Assembly (NCBI RefSeq): GCF_002356555.2
Contig: NZ_AP017372.2
Location: forward strand, 1-64,000
Direction of reading: 5' to 3'
DNA from: Halorhodospira halochloris
GTDB lineage: Bacteria > Pseudomonadota > Gammaproteobacteria > Nitrococcales > Halorhodospiraceae
Length of the DNA stretch: 64,000 nucleotides
The notes beneath the pieces are model-generated. The model was not told the DNA's origin and ran no database searches. It was given only the letters and a program-made list of their open reading frames with translations. A program made the position numbers and the translations under genes. This document shows, in pieces, positions 1 to 12,394 of this stretch. Each line of letters opens with the position of its first letter. Position 1 is the first letter of the stretch.

Positions 1-1365
1 ATGTGTATGGATGAGTCTCTCTGGGCAGCATGCCTGCAACAACTTGAGGCAGAGGTTGATGAACAACACCTCAACACTTGGATAAGGCCTCTACAGGCTC
101 AACAAGATGATGGTGTTATGCGCCTCTTCGCCCCAAATCGCTTCGTCCACGACTGGGTGAAGGAGAACTATTTTACGAGAATCCAGGAGTTGCTGTGCAT
201 CTTTGAGCCGACACAAGCTCCAGAACTGGTCATAGAGGTTGGATCATCTGCAAGGACATCTAAGGTCTCATCGGACAACCAGCAAGAAGCTAGCAGGGAC
301 GCCGGAGACGAGCAAAGCCACAAGATTCACCGTAGACCCACAACTGAGACGAACTTGAACCCAAATTTCACCTTCGACACATTCGTCGAAGGTAAATCAA
401 ACCAACTCGCAAGGGCAGCGAGCTCGCAGGTTGCTGAGAACCCTGGTAAGGCATATAACCCATTGTTTCTTTATGGTGGTGTCGGCTTGGGTAAGACACA
501 CCTTATGCATGCTGTTGGCAACGCAATGCATACGAAAAGGCCGTATAGCCAAGTTGTATACTTGCATTCGGAGAGATTCGTTGCAGAGATGGTCAAAGCG
601 TTGCAGCATAACACTATCAACGACTTCAAACGCCACTACAGATCGTTAGACGTATTGCTGATTGATGACATCCAGTTTTTTGCCGGTAAAGAACGTTCTC
701 AAGAGGAGTTCTTCCATACATTCAATGCTCTGCTTGAGGGTGATCAGCAAATAATAATGACCTGCGACCGATATCCGAAGGAAGTAGACGGTTTAGAAGA
801 GAGGCTTAAGTCAAGGTTCGGCTGGGGGCTTACAGTCGCCATAGAGCCACCTGAACTCGAAACTAGGGTTGCAATACTCAAAAGCAAAGCGGATCGTGAC
901 GGTGTAGAACTACCCGACGAGGTGGCATTTTTTGTAGCGAAAAGACTACGATCAAATGTGCGTGAGCTGGAAGGTGCACTGAGGCGTATCACTGCTAATG
1001 CTCAGTTCACAGGTAGATCAATTGACGTTGAATTTGCTAAAGAAGCCCTCCGAGACCTTCTTGCACTACACGACAAGCTCATAACTATAGACAACATTCA
1101 AAAAACAGTTGCTGCTTACTACAAGATTAGGGTTGCTGACCTGCTATCTAAGCGACGAAGCCGATCTATTACTCGACCACGCCATATGGCCATGGCTCTT
1201 GCTAAGGAGATGACAACACATTCACTTCCTGAGATAGGTGACGCATTCGGTGGTCGAGACCACACTACGGTTCTCCATGCAGCACGGAAAACTAAGGAGC
1301 TGATTGAGAGTGACTCACGCATAGCTGAAGACTATGAGAACCTCATGAGAACCCTGAGTACCTGA
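1..1365 (+). CDS. dnaA: Chromosomal replication initiator DnaA
   Basis: Binds DnaA boxes and opens the origin. The 454-residue length fits the family. The N-terminal DnaB-interaction domain covers about residues 1-80, followed by a variable linker. The AAA+ module has Walker [10 protein letters not shown] (residues 159-167) and Walker [10 protein letters not shown]. The C-terminal DNA-binding signature [14 protein letters not shown] lies near residues 420-435. A second in-frame ATG at position 7 is an alternative start; no upstream sequence is available to choose by ribosome binding site. It is followed by dnaN, recF and gyrB in the classical origin order, with DnaA boxes just downstream of the stop. 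Function is certain; only the exact start is open. Confidence 0.98.
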   Translation: MCMDESLWAACLQQLEAEVDEQHLNTWIRPLQAQQDDGVMRLFAPNRFVHDWVKENYFTRIQELLCIFEPTQAPELVIEVGSSARTSKVSSDNQQEASRDAGDEQSHKIHRRPTTETNLNPNFTFDTFVEGKSNQLARAASSQVAENPGKAYNPLFLYGGVGLGKTHLMHAVGNAMHTKRPYSQVVYLHSERFVAEMVKALQHNTINDFKRHYRSLDVLLIDDIQFFAGKERSQEEFFHTFNALLEGDQQIIMTCDRYPKEVDGLEERLKSRFGWGLTVAIEPPELETRVAILKSKADRDGVELPDEVAFFVAKRLRSNVRELEGALRRITANAQFTGRSIDVEFAKEALRDLLALHDKLITIDNIQKTVAAYYKIRVADLLSKRRSRSITRPRHMAMALAKEMTTHSLPEIGDAFGGRDHTTVLHAARKTKELIESDSRIAEDYENLMRTLST

Positions 1366-1567
1366 TATGAACAAGCTGTGGATAAAAATGAGCTAGATAG
1401 TAAATGATTCTATATCAACAGCTTTTCCACAAGTTGTATGATTAGTTGTAGGCCTTCTAGCAACAGCTAATTATGTATTCATATCAAGACTTTAAGGATC
1501 TTTTCAACAAGCTGCGAAGATACTAATAATAACAAGAACTATCATAATAAATTAATGGTAAATAATC
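1366..1567. other. dnaA-dnaN intergenic, origin-like region with DnaA boxes
   Basis: Directly visible: a consensus DnaA box on the minus strand (TGTGGATAA, 1377-1385) and a one-mismatch box on the plus strand (TTTTCCACA, 1423-1431). There is also a GATCTTTT motif at 1497-1504, like the start of the E. coli 13-mers, and an AT-rich tract at 1530-1560 containing TAATAATAA and ATAATAAATTAA. Together these resemble an oriC with an unwinding element. The region also holds the dnaN promoter and leader. Two boxes is few for a full oriC, so origin function is inferred, and a similar arrangement occurs near 46.1 kb. Confidence 0.55.
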
Positions 1568-2674
1568 ATGAAGCTACAAGCGCAAAGAGAGAACTTGTTA
1601 CCAGTTCTTCAACATCTAGTCAGCATCATTGACCGGAAGCAAACTTGGGCTTTACTTAATAATATTCTTATTAAGGCCGAGGATAATGGTCTAAGATTCG
1701 TAGCCACAGACATGGAGGTAGAACTAGTGGCGAATATTCAGGCAGATGTAACAGATAATGGAATGGTGACATTATCTAGCAGAAAGTTGATGGATATTTG
1801 CCGGAATCTTCCTGAGGAATCATTACTAGATATTGAATTATCAGGAAACAAAGTATTACTCACCTCTGGAAAAAGTCGTTTTAATTTAGGCACAATGCCA
1901 CCTGATGAATTTCCAGTTCTTGGCTCTATCGAAATTGCCGAAAGCGTAACTGTCAAACAGAACGAACTGAAAGACTTAATCGAACGCACATATTTTTCAA
2001 TGGCACAACAGGACGTAAGGCAGACACTCAATGGATTATTGCTCGAACTAACTGGTACTGGAGCAAGAGCAGTTGCAACAGATGGCCACAGATTATCTTT
2101 AGTCGATAGTAGTAGTGCGATAAAAGTGAATAACCCTTACCAGGTCATCCTGCCTCGCAAAGGGGTTCAGGAGCTTTTGCGCTTGCTTTCAAATAGTGAA
2201 GATATAGCTGAACTACAATTAGGCAAGAAACATCTTAGAGTCGAACTAGATGGTATGTGTATGACATCTAATCTGATTGAAGGTAGTTATCCTGATTACA
2301 ATCGCGTCTTCCCATCAGAAATAGACCATAGTCTTGTAGTTTGTCGTGACTCTTTACGTCAAGCTATTTCTAGAGTTATGGTGCTCTCTAGTGAAAAATC
2401 AAGAGGCGTAAGGCTAGCAGCTGAGGAAGATGCTTTGCGAGTTTTCTCACATAATCAAGAAATGGATCAAGAAGAGGCTACAGATGAAATAGAGGCTGAA
2501 TTTGGCGGGGAGTTAATTGAAATAGGATTTAATGGTTCTTATATCCTTGACGCATTGAATGCAATAGAAGGTGAGAAAGTTGAAATACTGATTGGTAGAA
2601 ATAATAGCAGTGGCGTTTTTAAAGGCATAGGTGATGAATCAGCGCGCTATGTGATAATGCCGATGAGACTTTGA
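1568..2674 (+). CDS. dnaN: DNA polymerase III sliding clamp (beta)
   Basis: Processivity clamp that encircles DNA and tethers Pol III and other replication and repair enzymes in the cytoplasm. The 368-residue length and the whole sequence fit the three-domain DnaN family. Examples are the N-terminal MKLQAQRENLLPVLQHLVSI, the middle TDGHRLSLVD segment and the C-terminal VIMPMRL, which ends at the protein-binding cleft. It lies between dnaA and recF on the same strand. The gene is noticeably more AT-rich than gyrB downstream, as is recF. Confidence 0.98.
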   Translation: MKLQAQRENLLPVLQHLVSIIDRKQTWALLNNILIKAEDNGLRFVATDMEVELVANIQADVTDNGMVTLSSRKLMDICRNLPEESLLDIELSGNKVLLTSGKSRFNLGTMPPDEFPVLGSIEIAESVTVKQNELKDLIERTYFSMAQQDVRQTLNGLLLELTGTGARAVATDGHRLSLVDSSSAIKVNNPYQVILPRKGVQELLRLLSNSEDIAELQLGKKHLRVELDGMCMTSNLIEGSYPDYNRVFPSEIDHSLVVCRDSLRQAISRVMVLSSEKSRGVRLAAEEDALRVFSHNQEMDQEEATDEIEAEFGGELIEIGFNGSYILDALNAIEGEKVEILIGRNNSSGVFKGIGDESARYVIMPMRL

Positions 2675-2784
2675 CTTTTAAAATATACAAGTATCATGAT
2701 TTCAAAATTCTTTTGATAGTGCACGACCCGTAATAAGTGATAACCGCGAGAAAATATTTACATAGCAGGATACTTTGAGTACTT

Positions 2785-3840
2785 ATGAACAAGCTTGATA
2801 TAGGAGGGTTTCGAAATATACATCATCTGAAAATGAGGCCCAACCAAAGGACAAATATTATAGTCGGTGATAACGCGGCCGGTAAAACTAGTTTTTTAGA
2901 GGCTATTTTTTATTTATCACGACTTAGGTCATTCAGAACACAGCGATTGGGGCATCTCATAAATTGGTCAAACCAAAAGTGCCATGTCTTCGCAAAACGT
3001 GGAGATGATCGACTAGGAGTAACCCGTAGCGAAAACGCTACTAAAATTCGCGTCAATGGCATGAATATAACCAGCCGTACAGTTCTAGCAAAAAGGTTGC
3101 CAGTACAATTAATCAATACAGAGCATCAACGCCTTATACTAGATGGACCAAAAGTCCGCCGAAATTTTCTCGACTGGGGAGCCTTTCACGTAGACAACAA
3201 ATATCGCAAGATAGCCTTGCGCTACCAAGAGGCATTACGGCAAAGGAATGCGGCTCTGCGTTATGGGCATGACCGTCTTGCAGCATCTTGGATACCCACA
3301 CTTGCTGAAAGCGCTGCGGCTATTGACAAGTCACGGAGGCAATTTATTGACTCCATCCACCCTCTATGGGCTGAGCTTACTTACACCTGGCTAGGGATAG
3401 AGGGTTTAAACTTAACGTACATTGGGAGCTCACCAGAAGATGGTGATTGGCTGAGTTTTTTTTACTCTAACCGCGCTAGAGATTCTAGGCAGGGCTACAC
3501 TTGCAAGGGACCACATCGAGCAGATTTGCGGATGACTCTAACAAAAACACCTGTCGCCGAAATACTATCTCGCGGGCAGCAGAAATTGTTAGTTGTTGCT
3601 CTTCTGTTGGCTGAGGTAAAACTTTGGGCAGATCAGGGTCTACAGCCGCTACTACTTATAGACGATCTTGCTGCTGAACTTGATATCCATCATCTTGCCT
3701 ACGTCATGCAATCGATTGCCAATATTGAAGCCCAAGTATTTCTAACTGCAATAGATTCCAAGCCTTTAGCAGTCATTAACCAAGATGCTGATTGGTATGC
3801 CCTATCATCGGGATGCTTAGAGCCTATGAGGCATTTCTAA
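2785..3840 (+). CDS. recF: DNA replication and repair protein RecF
   Basis: SMC-like ATPase that loads RecA at gaps together with RecO and RecR. Visible features are Walker A GDNAAGKTSF near residues 28-37, the ABC signature LSRGQQKLLVVALLLAE and Walker B LLLIDDLAAELD near the C-terminus. The 351-residue length is typical. The position between dnaN and gyrB is the usual one. The coding sequence is AT-rich relative to most of the window. The following 279 bases up to gyrB hold no gene. They contain a small inverted repeat (3983-4003, GCTTGTT/AACAAGC) and presumably the gyrB promoter. Confidence 0.96.
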   Translation: MNKLDIGGFRNIHHLKMRPNQRTNIIVGDNAAGKTSFLEAIFYLSRLRSFRTQRLGHLINWSNQKCHVFAKRGDDRLGVTRSENATKIRVNGMNITSRTVLAKRLPVQLINTEHQRLILDGPKVRRNFLDWGAFHVDNKYRKIALRYQEALRQRNAALRYGHDRLAASWIPTLAESAAAIDKSRRQFIDSIHPLWAELTYTWLGIEGLNLTYIGSSPEDGDWLSFFYSNRARDSRQGYTCKGPHRADLRMTLTKTPVAEILSRGQQKLLVVALLLAEVKLWADQGLQPLLLIDDLAAELDIHHLAYVMQSIANIEAQVFLTAIDSKPLAVINQDADWYALSSGCLEPMRHF

Positions 3841-4086
3841 TATAGGACGCTTAACGTCACTCAGTTCGCTGTTACAAACTAGTAGCAGATAACCTTACGA
3901 GTCATTACAAATGGCTGGGTAGAGCTGACAAAGGTTTCTGTGTGTAACTGTTCTAATTTCTGCTCTAACGCCTTATATTCACGCTTGTTATAAGAAAACA
4001 AGCTCGTGATGCCTCTGATACAGCTGATTAAGGCAGTCTTTAAGAGCACACAATGTTACAATGTGCAGGTAATTGACCGATTATAG

Positions 4087-6543
<2,457 letters not shown>

Positions 6544-6566
6544 TTTGTATGCCTAGTTTTGAGTGG

Positions 6567-7292
6567 TCAGTCTAACTTCACCATCTCACCTTCAATCCAG
6601 GACTCAACTTGGGCTAATACTTCACCCTTTGTGCGTCCACGGGTCTCTATCGGAGGTCCGATCACGACATCGATAGTCCCTGGATAACGCAGGAAACTTC
6701 TTCTAGGCCAGTGCTTACCAGCATTATGCGCTACCGGAACGATCGGTCGTTCTGACTTGATTGCAAGCTGAACTCCGCCACCCTGATAGCGCGCCTTTTC
6801 CCCCGGCGACACCCGAGTTCCCTCTGGGAATATCAATACCCATAAGCCACTATTCAAACGCTCTATACCCTGCTCCAACACTTGCTGACGGGCATTACTA
6901 GTCGCTCCACGGTCAATAGCGATGGGCCTGAGCAGACTAAGTCCCCACCCAAAAAAGGGTATCCTCAATAGAGATCTCTTTAATACCCAGGTAGTCGGAT
7001 GAAAGTACTTAGCAAGGGCAAGGGTCTCCCAGGCGGATTGGTGCTTTGACATAACAACGCATGGTTGTTGTGGAATGTTTTCCTTGCCACGGACACTGAC
7101 CCGAATACCGCAAAGCGGGCGTAACGAGTCAATGATGAGCCACGACCACGTCATCAAAAAATTATATCGCCATTGGTAGGGCAAAGGTATAACAAATAGG
7201 GCACCGATGGCCCAAAGCGGGGTACTCAAGATCATTAGCGAGAGATGGGCGGTACTACCTAGCAGGATGCGGGGCTTATTTGATTTCATCAC
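6567..7292 (-). CDS. 1-acyl-sn-glycerol-3-phosphate acyltransferase (PlsC family)
   Basis: Membrane-associated acyltransferase of the PlsC/LPLAT family, which makes phosphatidic acid from lysophosphatidate. Visible motifs are the catalytic block KHQSAWE (His followed by an acidic residue five positions on, Glu instead of the usual Asp), FPEGTRVSPG and IVPVAHNAGK. A hydrophobic N-terminal segment (about residues 12-45) would anchor it. The 241-residue length is normal. It lies 15 bases downstream of gmhB and closes the glyQ-glyS-gmhB run on the minus strand, an order seen in many Gammaproteobacteria. The exact lipid substrate is not shown by sequence. Confidence 0.9.
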   Translation of the reverse strand: MMKSNKPRILLGSTAHLSLMILSTPLWAIGALFVIPLPYQWRYNFLMTWSWLIIDSLRPLCGIRVSVRGKENIPQQPCVVMSKHQSAWETLALAKYFHPTTWVLKRSLLRIPFFGWGLSLLRPIAIDRGATSNARQQVLEQGIERLNSGLWVLIFPEGTRVSPGEKARYQGGGVQLAIKSERPIVPVAHNAGKHWPRRSFLRYPGTIDVVIGPPIETRGRTKGEVLAQVESWIEGEMVKLD

Positions 7293-7307
7293 GTGATTAT
7301 CCAGGGA

Positions 7308-7871
7308 TTATTGTTCTTGTTGCAGGAGAAAATCAACGACTTGACTAAGATCTTGAAATATTTCGGCTTGACTGACCACATCAGACCCGATACTCATTTC
7401 ACCCTTGCCGGTTCGTACTAGCATAGGGCGAGCTCCTACAGCTACGGCAGCCTCAAGGTCACGCGGAGAGTCGCCAACAACCGGAACATCAGTGAGTTCA
7501 TGACCAAGCTGTCTGGCGAGTTTCTGATACATGCCTGGCTTCGGCTTACGGCAGCTACAGCCATTACTTGGTCCATGTGGGCAATATACCAGTGCAGTGA
7601 TCTTGCCTCCTGCAGACTCAACAGTAGATTCCAGTAATCTGTGGATAGCTACTAAGGTCTCCTCAGAGATGAGGCCACGGTATACCCCAGATTGGTTGGT
7701 AGCTACTGTAACATGCCAACCAGCACGGCTTAGACGAGCAATTGCCTCAATACTGCCGGGCAACGGCACCCATTCATCTGGCGATCGGATAAAGTCATCC
7801 GAGTCGTAATTTATGACTCCGTCTCTATCCAATATTATCCAGGGGGTGTACCCCATACCATGGGAGACCAT
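7308..7871 (-). CDS. gmhB: D-glycero-beta-D-manno-heptose-1,7-bisphosphate 7-phosphatase
   Basis: HAD-superfamily phosphatase that removes the C7 phosphate from heptose bisphosphate on the way to ADP-heptose for lipopolysaccharide core. The DxD nucleophile motif is DRDGVIN and the later acidic motif is VGDSPRDLEAA. The GmhB-type zinc loop is CPHGPSNGCSCRKPKPG, with the characteristic Cys/His pattern. The 187-residue length fits. The start lies three bases after the glyS stop, suggesting co-transcription with glyQS. A start six residues downstream (MGYTPW) is possible. Confidence 0.93.
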   Translation of the reverse strand: MVSHGMGYTPWIILDRDGVINYDSDDFIRSPDEWVPLPGSIEAIARLSRAGWHVTVATNQSGVYRGLISEETLVAIHRLLESTVESAGGKITALVYCPHGPSNGCSCRKPKPGMYQKLARQLGHELTDVPVVGDSPRDLEAAVAVGARPMLVRTGKGEMSIGSDVVSQAEIFQDLSQVVDFLLQQEQ

Positions 7872-7874
7872 TTA

Positions 7875-9959
7875 TTAAGCCGGCAACTCAGAAAGATCGG
7901 CTACGCTTGAAAAGGCAACACGTATACCATCCAGCAGTTGCAGACGCTTCGCTCTTTTACCCGGATCATCATCCATAACCATTACCTCATCAAAAAACCT
8001 ATTAATCGGTACATATAGGTTTGCTAAGGCGATGAGCGCATTACTATAGTCGCCGTCATCGATCAATGGCCTGGCTTTTTGCCAGGATTGCTTCAGGGCG
8101 GAGGCTAACTCTTGCTCTGCTGATTCTGTACCAGGCGGAGGTGTAGCTGGGTCACCCGCTACGCATTCGTCGGCGTTTTTGAGGATATTACGAATCCTTT
8201 TATTGGCAGCTGCTAGACTCTCTGCTTCAGAGAGCTGCCAGAACTGTGCACAAGCAGTTAAGCGGCGATGGAAATCGAACATGGATAAAGGCCTTACTGC
8301 TGCAACAGCTGCATAGAACTCCGCTGCATATCCATGATCAGTGTAATAGCCGCGCAAACGCTCCTGACAAAAACTAAACACCTGATTTGCAACATCATCT
8401 GGTGCTATATCAAGAGGTAACTGGGCAGCAGCCGTCTCGAGTAACTCAAGTAAATTAAGATCATAGCCCCCTTCTATCAAACACCTTAATAACCCGATCG
8501 CTGCTCGTCGCAGAGCAAAGGGGTCCTTATCCGCGCTGGGCGGGCCGTCTGCTGCAAAGATGCTAACCAGTGTATCAACCCGATCGGCAACACTGACAAC
8601 CAAAGCAAGTTCAGTTGACGGGAGCTGATCACCGGCAAAGGCGGGTTTGTAGTGCTCCTTAATAGCTTGGGATACGTCCTCACCCTCCCCGTCAGCCGCG
8701 GCGTAATAACCACCCATGATCCCCTGCAGCTCAGGAAATTCCCCTACCATTTCGGTTACCAAATCTGCCTTGCACAATTCGCCAGCTCGGCGAGCATTAT
8801 CCTTATCAGCCCCTATATAAGGGGCTAAAACTGAGGCAATCTCGGCAATTCTTTGGCTGCGCGAACGCAAATCGCCTAACCGGCGATGGAACGTAACTGC
8901 GGCTAGGTCATCAAGACGTTCTGCGAGACTCTTGCGCCTATCCTGAAGCCAGAAAAATTCGGCATCAGCAAGTCGTGGACGGATTACCCTTTCGTTGCCG
9001 CGCCTAACTTCATCTGGATTGCTGCTCTCAATGTTGGCTACGGCTATAAAACTAGCCAACAGACGTCCACTTTGGCTGCGGACCGGGATACAACGTTGAT
9101 GACCCTGCATGCTCGATATCAGGGCCTCCTCTGGAACGGCAAGAAAGCGTTCATCAAAGTCACCGGTCAAGGCAACCGGCCATTCAACTAAAGCTGTAAT
9201 CTCATCGAGCAGTCCATCATCAATAACTGGAGAGCCACCGAGTCTTTGGGCATGACTGAGTATATCTTGCTCTACACGCTGGCGACGCACATGAAAGTCG
9301 GCTATGACATAGCCTCTCTCCATCAACAACTTTTCATAATCAACGCTTCGTTCAACTACAATTCCTTCTCTGGCTGCGCCGTGGAAACGATGCCCGTAAG
9401 TTACACGGCCGCAAGGAATACCCAGTATGGAACCATCCACAACCTCATCGGCAAGTAGAGCTACGACCCAATGAATTGGCCTGACGAACTCAGCTTCACC
9501 TGCTCCCCAACGCATCCGCTTAGGAATAGGTAACCGCTTCAAAGCAGCTTCAATGGCCTCAGGAATTAAATCCTGGGCATACTTGCCTGGTTGATTGCCT
9601 CTCCAAGCTATCCTTCTACCTTTTTCAGTCTCGACCACCTCGAGACTCTCCGTGTCTACCCCGCAAGAGCGGGCGAATCCAATTGCAGCTTTAGTCCAAT
9701 TACCGTCTTTATCAAGTGCTGCCTCTTCCTTCGGACCGAGACGCTCGACTTGTTCATCTGGCTGGACGCGTTTGATGCTTTCGATCCTGACAGCCAATCG
9801 GCGCGGAGAGGCAAAAGGTTTAACTAGTTGCGGATTGAGCCGCGCCTGATCAAGCTCTTTCACCAGCTCACTGGCGAACGCATCCATCAGCTGTCGCAAC
9901 ACGCGAGGAGGCAACTCCTCAGTTCCTATTTCCACCAACAATGGCGCTTCCTCAGCCAT
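7875..9959 (-). CDS. glyS: Glycyl-tRNA synthetase beta subunit
   Basis: Beta chain of the alpha2beta2 bacterial glycyl-tRNA synthetase; it contributes tRNA binding and is required for charging. The 694 residues match the family. The N-terminal [15 protein letters not shown], the [11 protein letters not shown] block and the long HD-like and DALR-type C-terminal anticodon region are all recognisable. Its ATG overlaps the end of glyQ by eight bases (ATGGCTGA), indicating translational coupling and equal subunit production. gmhB follows almost immediately. Confidence 0.97.
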   Translation of the reverse strand: MAEEAPLLVEIGTEELPPRVLRQLMDAFASELVKELDQARLNPQLVKPFASPRRLAVRIESIKRVQPDEQVERLGPKEEAALDKDGNWTKAAIGFARSCGVDTESLEVVETEKGRRIAWRGNQPGKYAQDLIPEAIEAALKRLPIPKRMRWGAGEAEFVRPIHWVVALLADEVVDGSILGIPCGRVTYGHRFHGAAREGIVVERSVDYEKLLMERGYVIADFHVRRQRVEQDILSHAQRLGGSPVIDDGLLDEITALVEWPVALTGDFDERFLAVPEEALISSMQGHQRCIPVRSQSGRLLASFIAVANIESSNPDEVRRGNERVIRPRLADAEFFWLQDRRKSLAERLDDLAAVTFHRRLGDLRSRSQRIAEIASVLAPYIGADKDNARRAGELCKADLVTEMVGEFPELQGIMGGYYAAADGEGEDVSQAIKEHYKPAFAGDQLPSTELALVVSVADRVDTLVSIFAADGPPSADKDPFALRRAAIGLLRCLIEGGYDLNLLELLETAAAQLPLDIAPDDVANQVFSFCQERLRGYYTDHGYAAEFYAAVAAVRPLSMFDFHRRLTACAQFWQLSEAESLAAANKRIRNILKNADECVAGDPATPPPGTESAEQELASALKQSWQKARPLIDDGDYSNALIALANLYVPINRFFDEVMVMDDDPGKRAKRLQLLDGIRVAFSSVADLSELPA

Positions 9960-10866
9960 GCTTCGCCTCCTGATTGCGCAGCATTGGGAATCCTAAAGCC
10001 TCACGTGCCGCGTAATAGCTGTTTGCCACCGAACGTGCAAGGTTACGAACACGCAAGATGTATCCTTGTCGTTCAGTGACTGAGATTGCACCCCTGGCGT
10101 CAAGTAAGTTGAACACGTGAGATGCTTTTAATACCTGTTCATATGCAGGCAGCGGCAATTGCTGTTCAACAAGTTTTTGGCACTGCCCCTCGAGTGACTC
10201 AAAGTGTCGTCTAAGCTCATCAACCGGGGCATGCTCAAAGTTATATGCAGATTGCTCACGCTCATTCTGTAGAAATACGTCGCCGTAGGTTACTGGCCCG
10301 GCTTCGGTGTGAGCCCACACTAAGTCATAGACGCTTTCTACGTCTTGAACATACATGGCAATACGCTCTAACCCATAGGTAATCTCGCCCATTACAGGGC
10401 GGCAGTCGAGCCCCCCAACCTGTTGGAAGTATGTGAACTGGGTTATCTCCATGCCATTGAGCCAAACTTCCCAACCTAGACCCCAGGCACCAAGTGTTGG
10501 AGATTCCCAGTCATCTTCAACAAAACGAATGTCATGTACTAACGGATCAATACCTATGCGCTCCAGCGAACGTATAAAACGATCTTGAAAGTCGGCCGGC
10601 GAAGGTTTGAGCACTACCTGATACTGGTAATAGTGTTGGAGTCGATTAGGGTTCTCCCCGTAGCGACCATCAGTAGGGCGACGTGAAGGCTGAACGTAAG
10701 CGGCATGCCAGGGTTCAGGACCTATAGCGCGTAAAAAAGTAGAAGGATGGAAAGTGCCCGCCCCAACTTCCATATCAAGGGGTTGGACTATTACGCACCC
10801 CTGCTCTGCCCAAAACTCTTGCAGTGCAAGTATCAGTTCCTGAAAATCCTGCGGTAGCTGCGCCAA
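9952..10866 (-). CDS. glyQ: Glycyl-tRNA synthetase alpha subunit
   Basis: Catalytic class II aminoacyl-tRNA synthetase chain that activates glycine. The 304-residue length is typical. Signature sequences include [23 protein letters not shown] at the N-terminus (motif 1 region), [18 protein letters not shown] and [10 protein letters not shown]. It heads the minus-strand unit glyQ-glyS-gmhB-plsC. The 125-base gap to the divergent gene at 10992 must hold both promoters; no T-box or other riboswitch is visible in it. Confidence 0.97.
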   Translation of the reverse strand: MAQLPQDFQELILALQEFWAEQGCVIVQPLDMEVGAGTFHPSTFLRAIGPEPWHAAYVQPSRRPTDGRYGENPNRLQHYYQYQVVLKPSPADFQDRFIRSLERIGIDPLVHDIRFVEDDWESPTLGAWGLGWEVWLNGMEITQFTYFQQVGGLDCRPVMGEITYGLERIAMYVQDVESVYDLVWAHTEAGPVTYGDVFLQNEREQSAYNFEHAPVDELRRHFESLEGQCQKLVEQQLPLPAYEQVLKASHVFNLLDARGAISVTERQGYILRVRNLARSVANSYYAAREALGFPMLRNQEAKHG

Positions 10867-10991
10867 GCTCGCCTCCGTATCAGTGCTTGTTTAGGCGGGC
10901 AGTATAATGGGTTTTGGCCTGTCACCAAATACCATGGGGCTGTATAATCGCGATCTGCTAAAAATGAATGACGTAATTAGTACAAGGATCT

Positions 10992-12047
10992 ATGACCGCA
11001 AAGCGTAAAGCACTTGCCCTCATCTCTGGTGGCCTTGATTCCATGCTTGCTGCTCGAGTTATCCAGGATCAGGGTATCCATGTTGAGGGTGTTAATTTCT
11101 ACACTGGCTTTTGTGTTGAAGGCCATACCCATGCCATCCGCAACAAAGATCAGCATCGACCCAAGCAGAACAATGCGCTGTGGGTAGCTGAGAAACTCAA
11201 CATGCGCCTGCATATTGAGGATGTGATTGAAGAGTACAAGGAAGTCTTAACGAATCCGCGCTATGGTTATGGAGCAAACCTAAACCCCTGTCTTGATTGC
11301 AAGATATTCATGGTACGCAAGGCAAGGGAGTGGATAGAAGCCAACGGTTTTGACTTTATTATAACCGGCGAAGTAGTAGGTCAACGTCCGAAGTCACAGA
11401 AAAAGAAACTCCTCCCCATAATCTCTGACGAGTCAGAAGCCGAAGATCGGCTGCTCCGGCCACTCTCGGCGAAGCTGCTTGAACCATCTCTGCCTGAGCG
11501 TGAGGGTTGGGTTGATCGTGACCAGCTATTTGACTTTCATGGCCGCAGCCGCAAGCCGCAAATGGCACTAGCGCGCCAGCTTGGCATGCAAGAGTGGGCA
11601 CAACCTGCAGGCGGGTGTTGCTTCCTGACTGATGAGAAATACTCGGCTAAGCTAAGCGATCTGTGGCGCTCACGTGGGGCAAAAAACTATGATATGGAAG
11701 ATATCATGATGCTCAAAGTCGGTAGACACTTGCGTCCGCGGGAAAGGTTCAAACTGATCATTGCTCGAGATGAGGGAGAGACAAATTATCTAAAAGGCTA
11801 CCGTGACCGGTTTACATCTTTCCAAACAGTTAGCCATAGCGGACCGATTGCCCTGCTCGATGGCCATATCGAAGAAGGCGACATAAATCTTGCAGCGCGC
11901 ATAGTCGCCCGTTTCTCATCCGGAAGGAGTGAGGCGCAGGTGGAGCTTGAAACCGCCGCACCCGATGGCAGTACTGAGCGGCTAACGGTTGCGCCTCTCC
12001 CGGCAGATCAAGTACCCGATCATTGGTATATCGGAGGGAAAGCTTGA
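10992..12047 (+). CDS. PP-loop tRNA-thiolation-like enzyme (MnmA-like, unusual C-terminal domain)
   Basis: The N-terminal half is an adenylating PP-loop module with SGGLDS at residues 12-17. It has paired cysteines at NPCLDCK (C100, C103) and GGCC (C209, C210), as expected for sulfur insertion into tRNA. The C-terminal part (about residues 230-350, starting LKVGRHLRPRERFKLIIARDEGE) does not look like the usual MnmA barrel. It resembles the NFACT-R-type RNA-binding domain found in some MnmA-like proteins. The stop overlaps the TTG start of a TusA-like sulfur carrier, so the pair probably works together. Such genes are often annotated as 5-methylaminomethyl-2-thiouridylate methyltransferase; the modified nucleoside is not known from the sequence. 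Confidence 0.75.
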   Translation: MTAKRKALALISGGLDSMLAARVIQDQGIHVEGVNFYTGFCVEGHTHAIRNKDQHRPKQNNALWVAEKLNMRLHIEDVIEEYKEVLTNPRYGYGANLNPCLDCKIFMVRKAREWIEANGFDFIITGEVVGQRPKSQKKKLLPIISDESEAEDRLLRPLSAKLLEPSLPEREGWVDRDQLFDFHGRSRKPQMALARQLGMQEWAQPAGGCCFLTDEKYSAKLSDLWRSRGAKNYDMEDIMMLKVGRHLRPRERFKLIIARDEGETNYLKGYRDRFTSFQTVSHSGPIALLDGHIEEGDINLAARIVARFSSGRSEAQVELETAAPDGSTERLTVAPLPADQVPDHWYIGGKA

Positions 12048-12277
12048 AACGTGACTTACTTGACTGCCGCAATCTCCTCTGTCCCATGCCAGTCATCCGC
12101 ACGCAAGCATCAATCGCACGGATGCAGCCAGGCGATGAACTGGAAGTTATCGCGACCGACCCTGGTGCATTACAGGACATACCAGCCTGGTGTCGAGTTC
12201 ATGGCCACGAGCTGCTTGACACCTGGGAGGATGGCAAAGAAATCCACTTGCTGATTCGTGCAAATGCCCCACAATAG
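12044..12277 (+). CDS. TusA-family sulfur carrier protein
   Basis: Small 77-residue protein with the TusA signature CRNLLCPMPVIRTQ, in which the cysteine of CPMP carries the persulfide. It then has the expected second strand (GDELEVIATDPGALQDIPAWC) and the C-terminal LLIRA strand. The start is taken as TTG 12044 because GGAGG lies eight bases upstream. The stop of the preceding PP-loop gene overlaps this codon (TTGA). It most likely feeds sulfur to the upstream tRNA-thiolation-like enzyme, although TusA homologues also serve sulfur oxidation and other pathways. Confidence 0.85.
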   Translation: MKRDLLDCRNLLCPMPVIRTQASIARMQPGDELEVIATDPGALQDIPAWCRVHGHELLDTWEDGKEIHLLIRANAPQ

Positions 12278-12394
12278 TGCCCAGGTATGGCGCGTTGCCC
12301 ATTTTTTGAGCAGCAGCTGTGCGGTAATAGCTGTCGGGCATTCGCCCCTATAGATACTTAACCACGATTTATAACCAAAAGAGGCAAGTTGACA

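Noticed and set aside
12278-12388. Sigma-54 promoter or NtrC sites before glnA
   Set aside because: TGGCGCG near 12290 has no GC element at the required spacing, and no NtrC palindrome was found.
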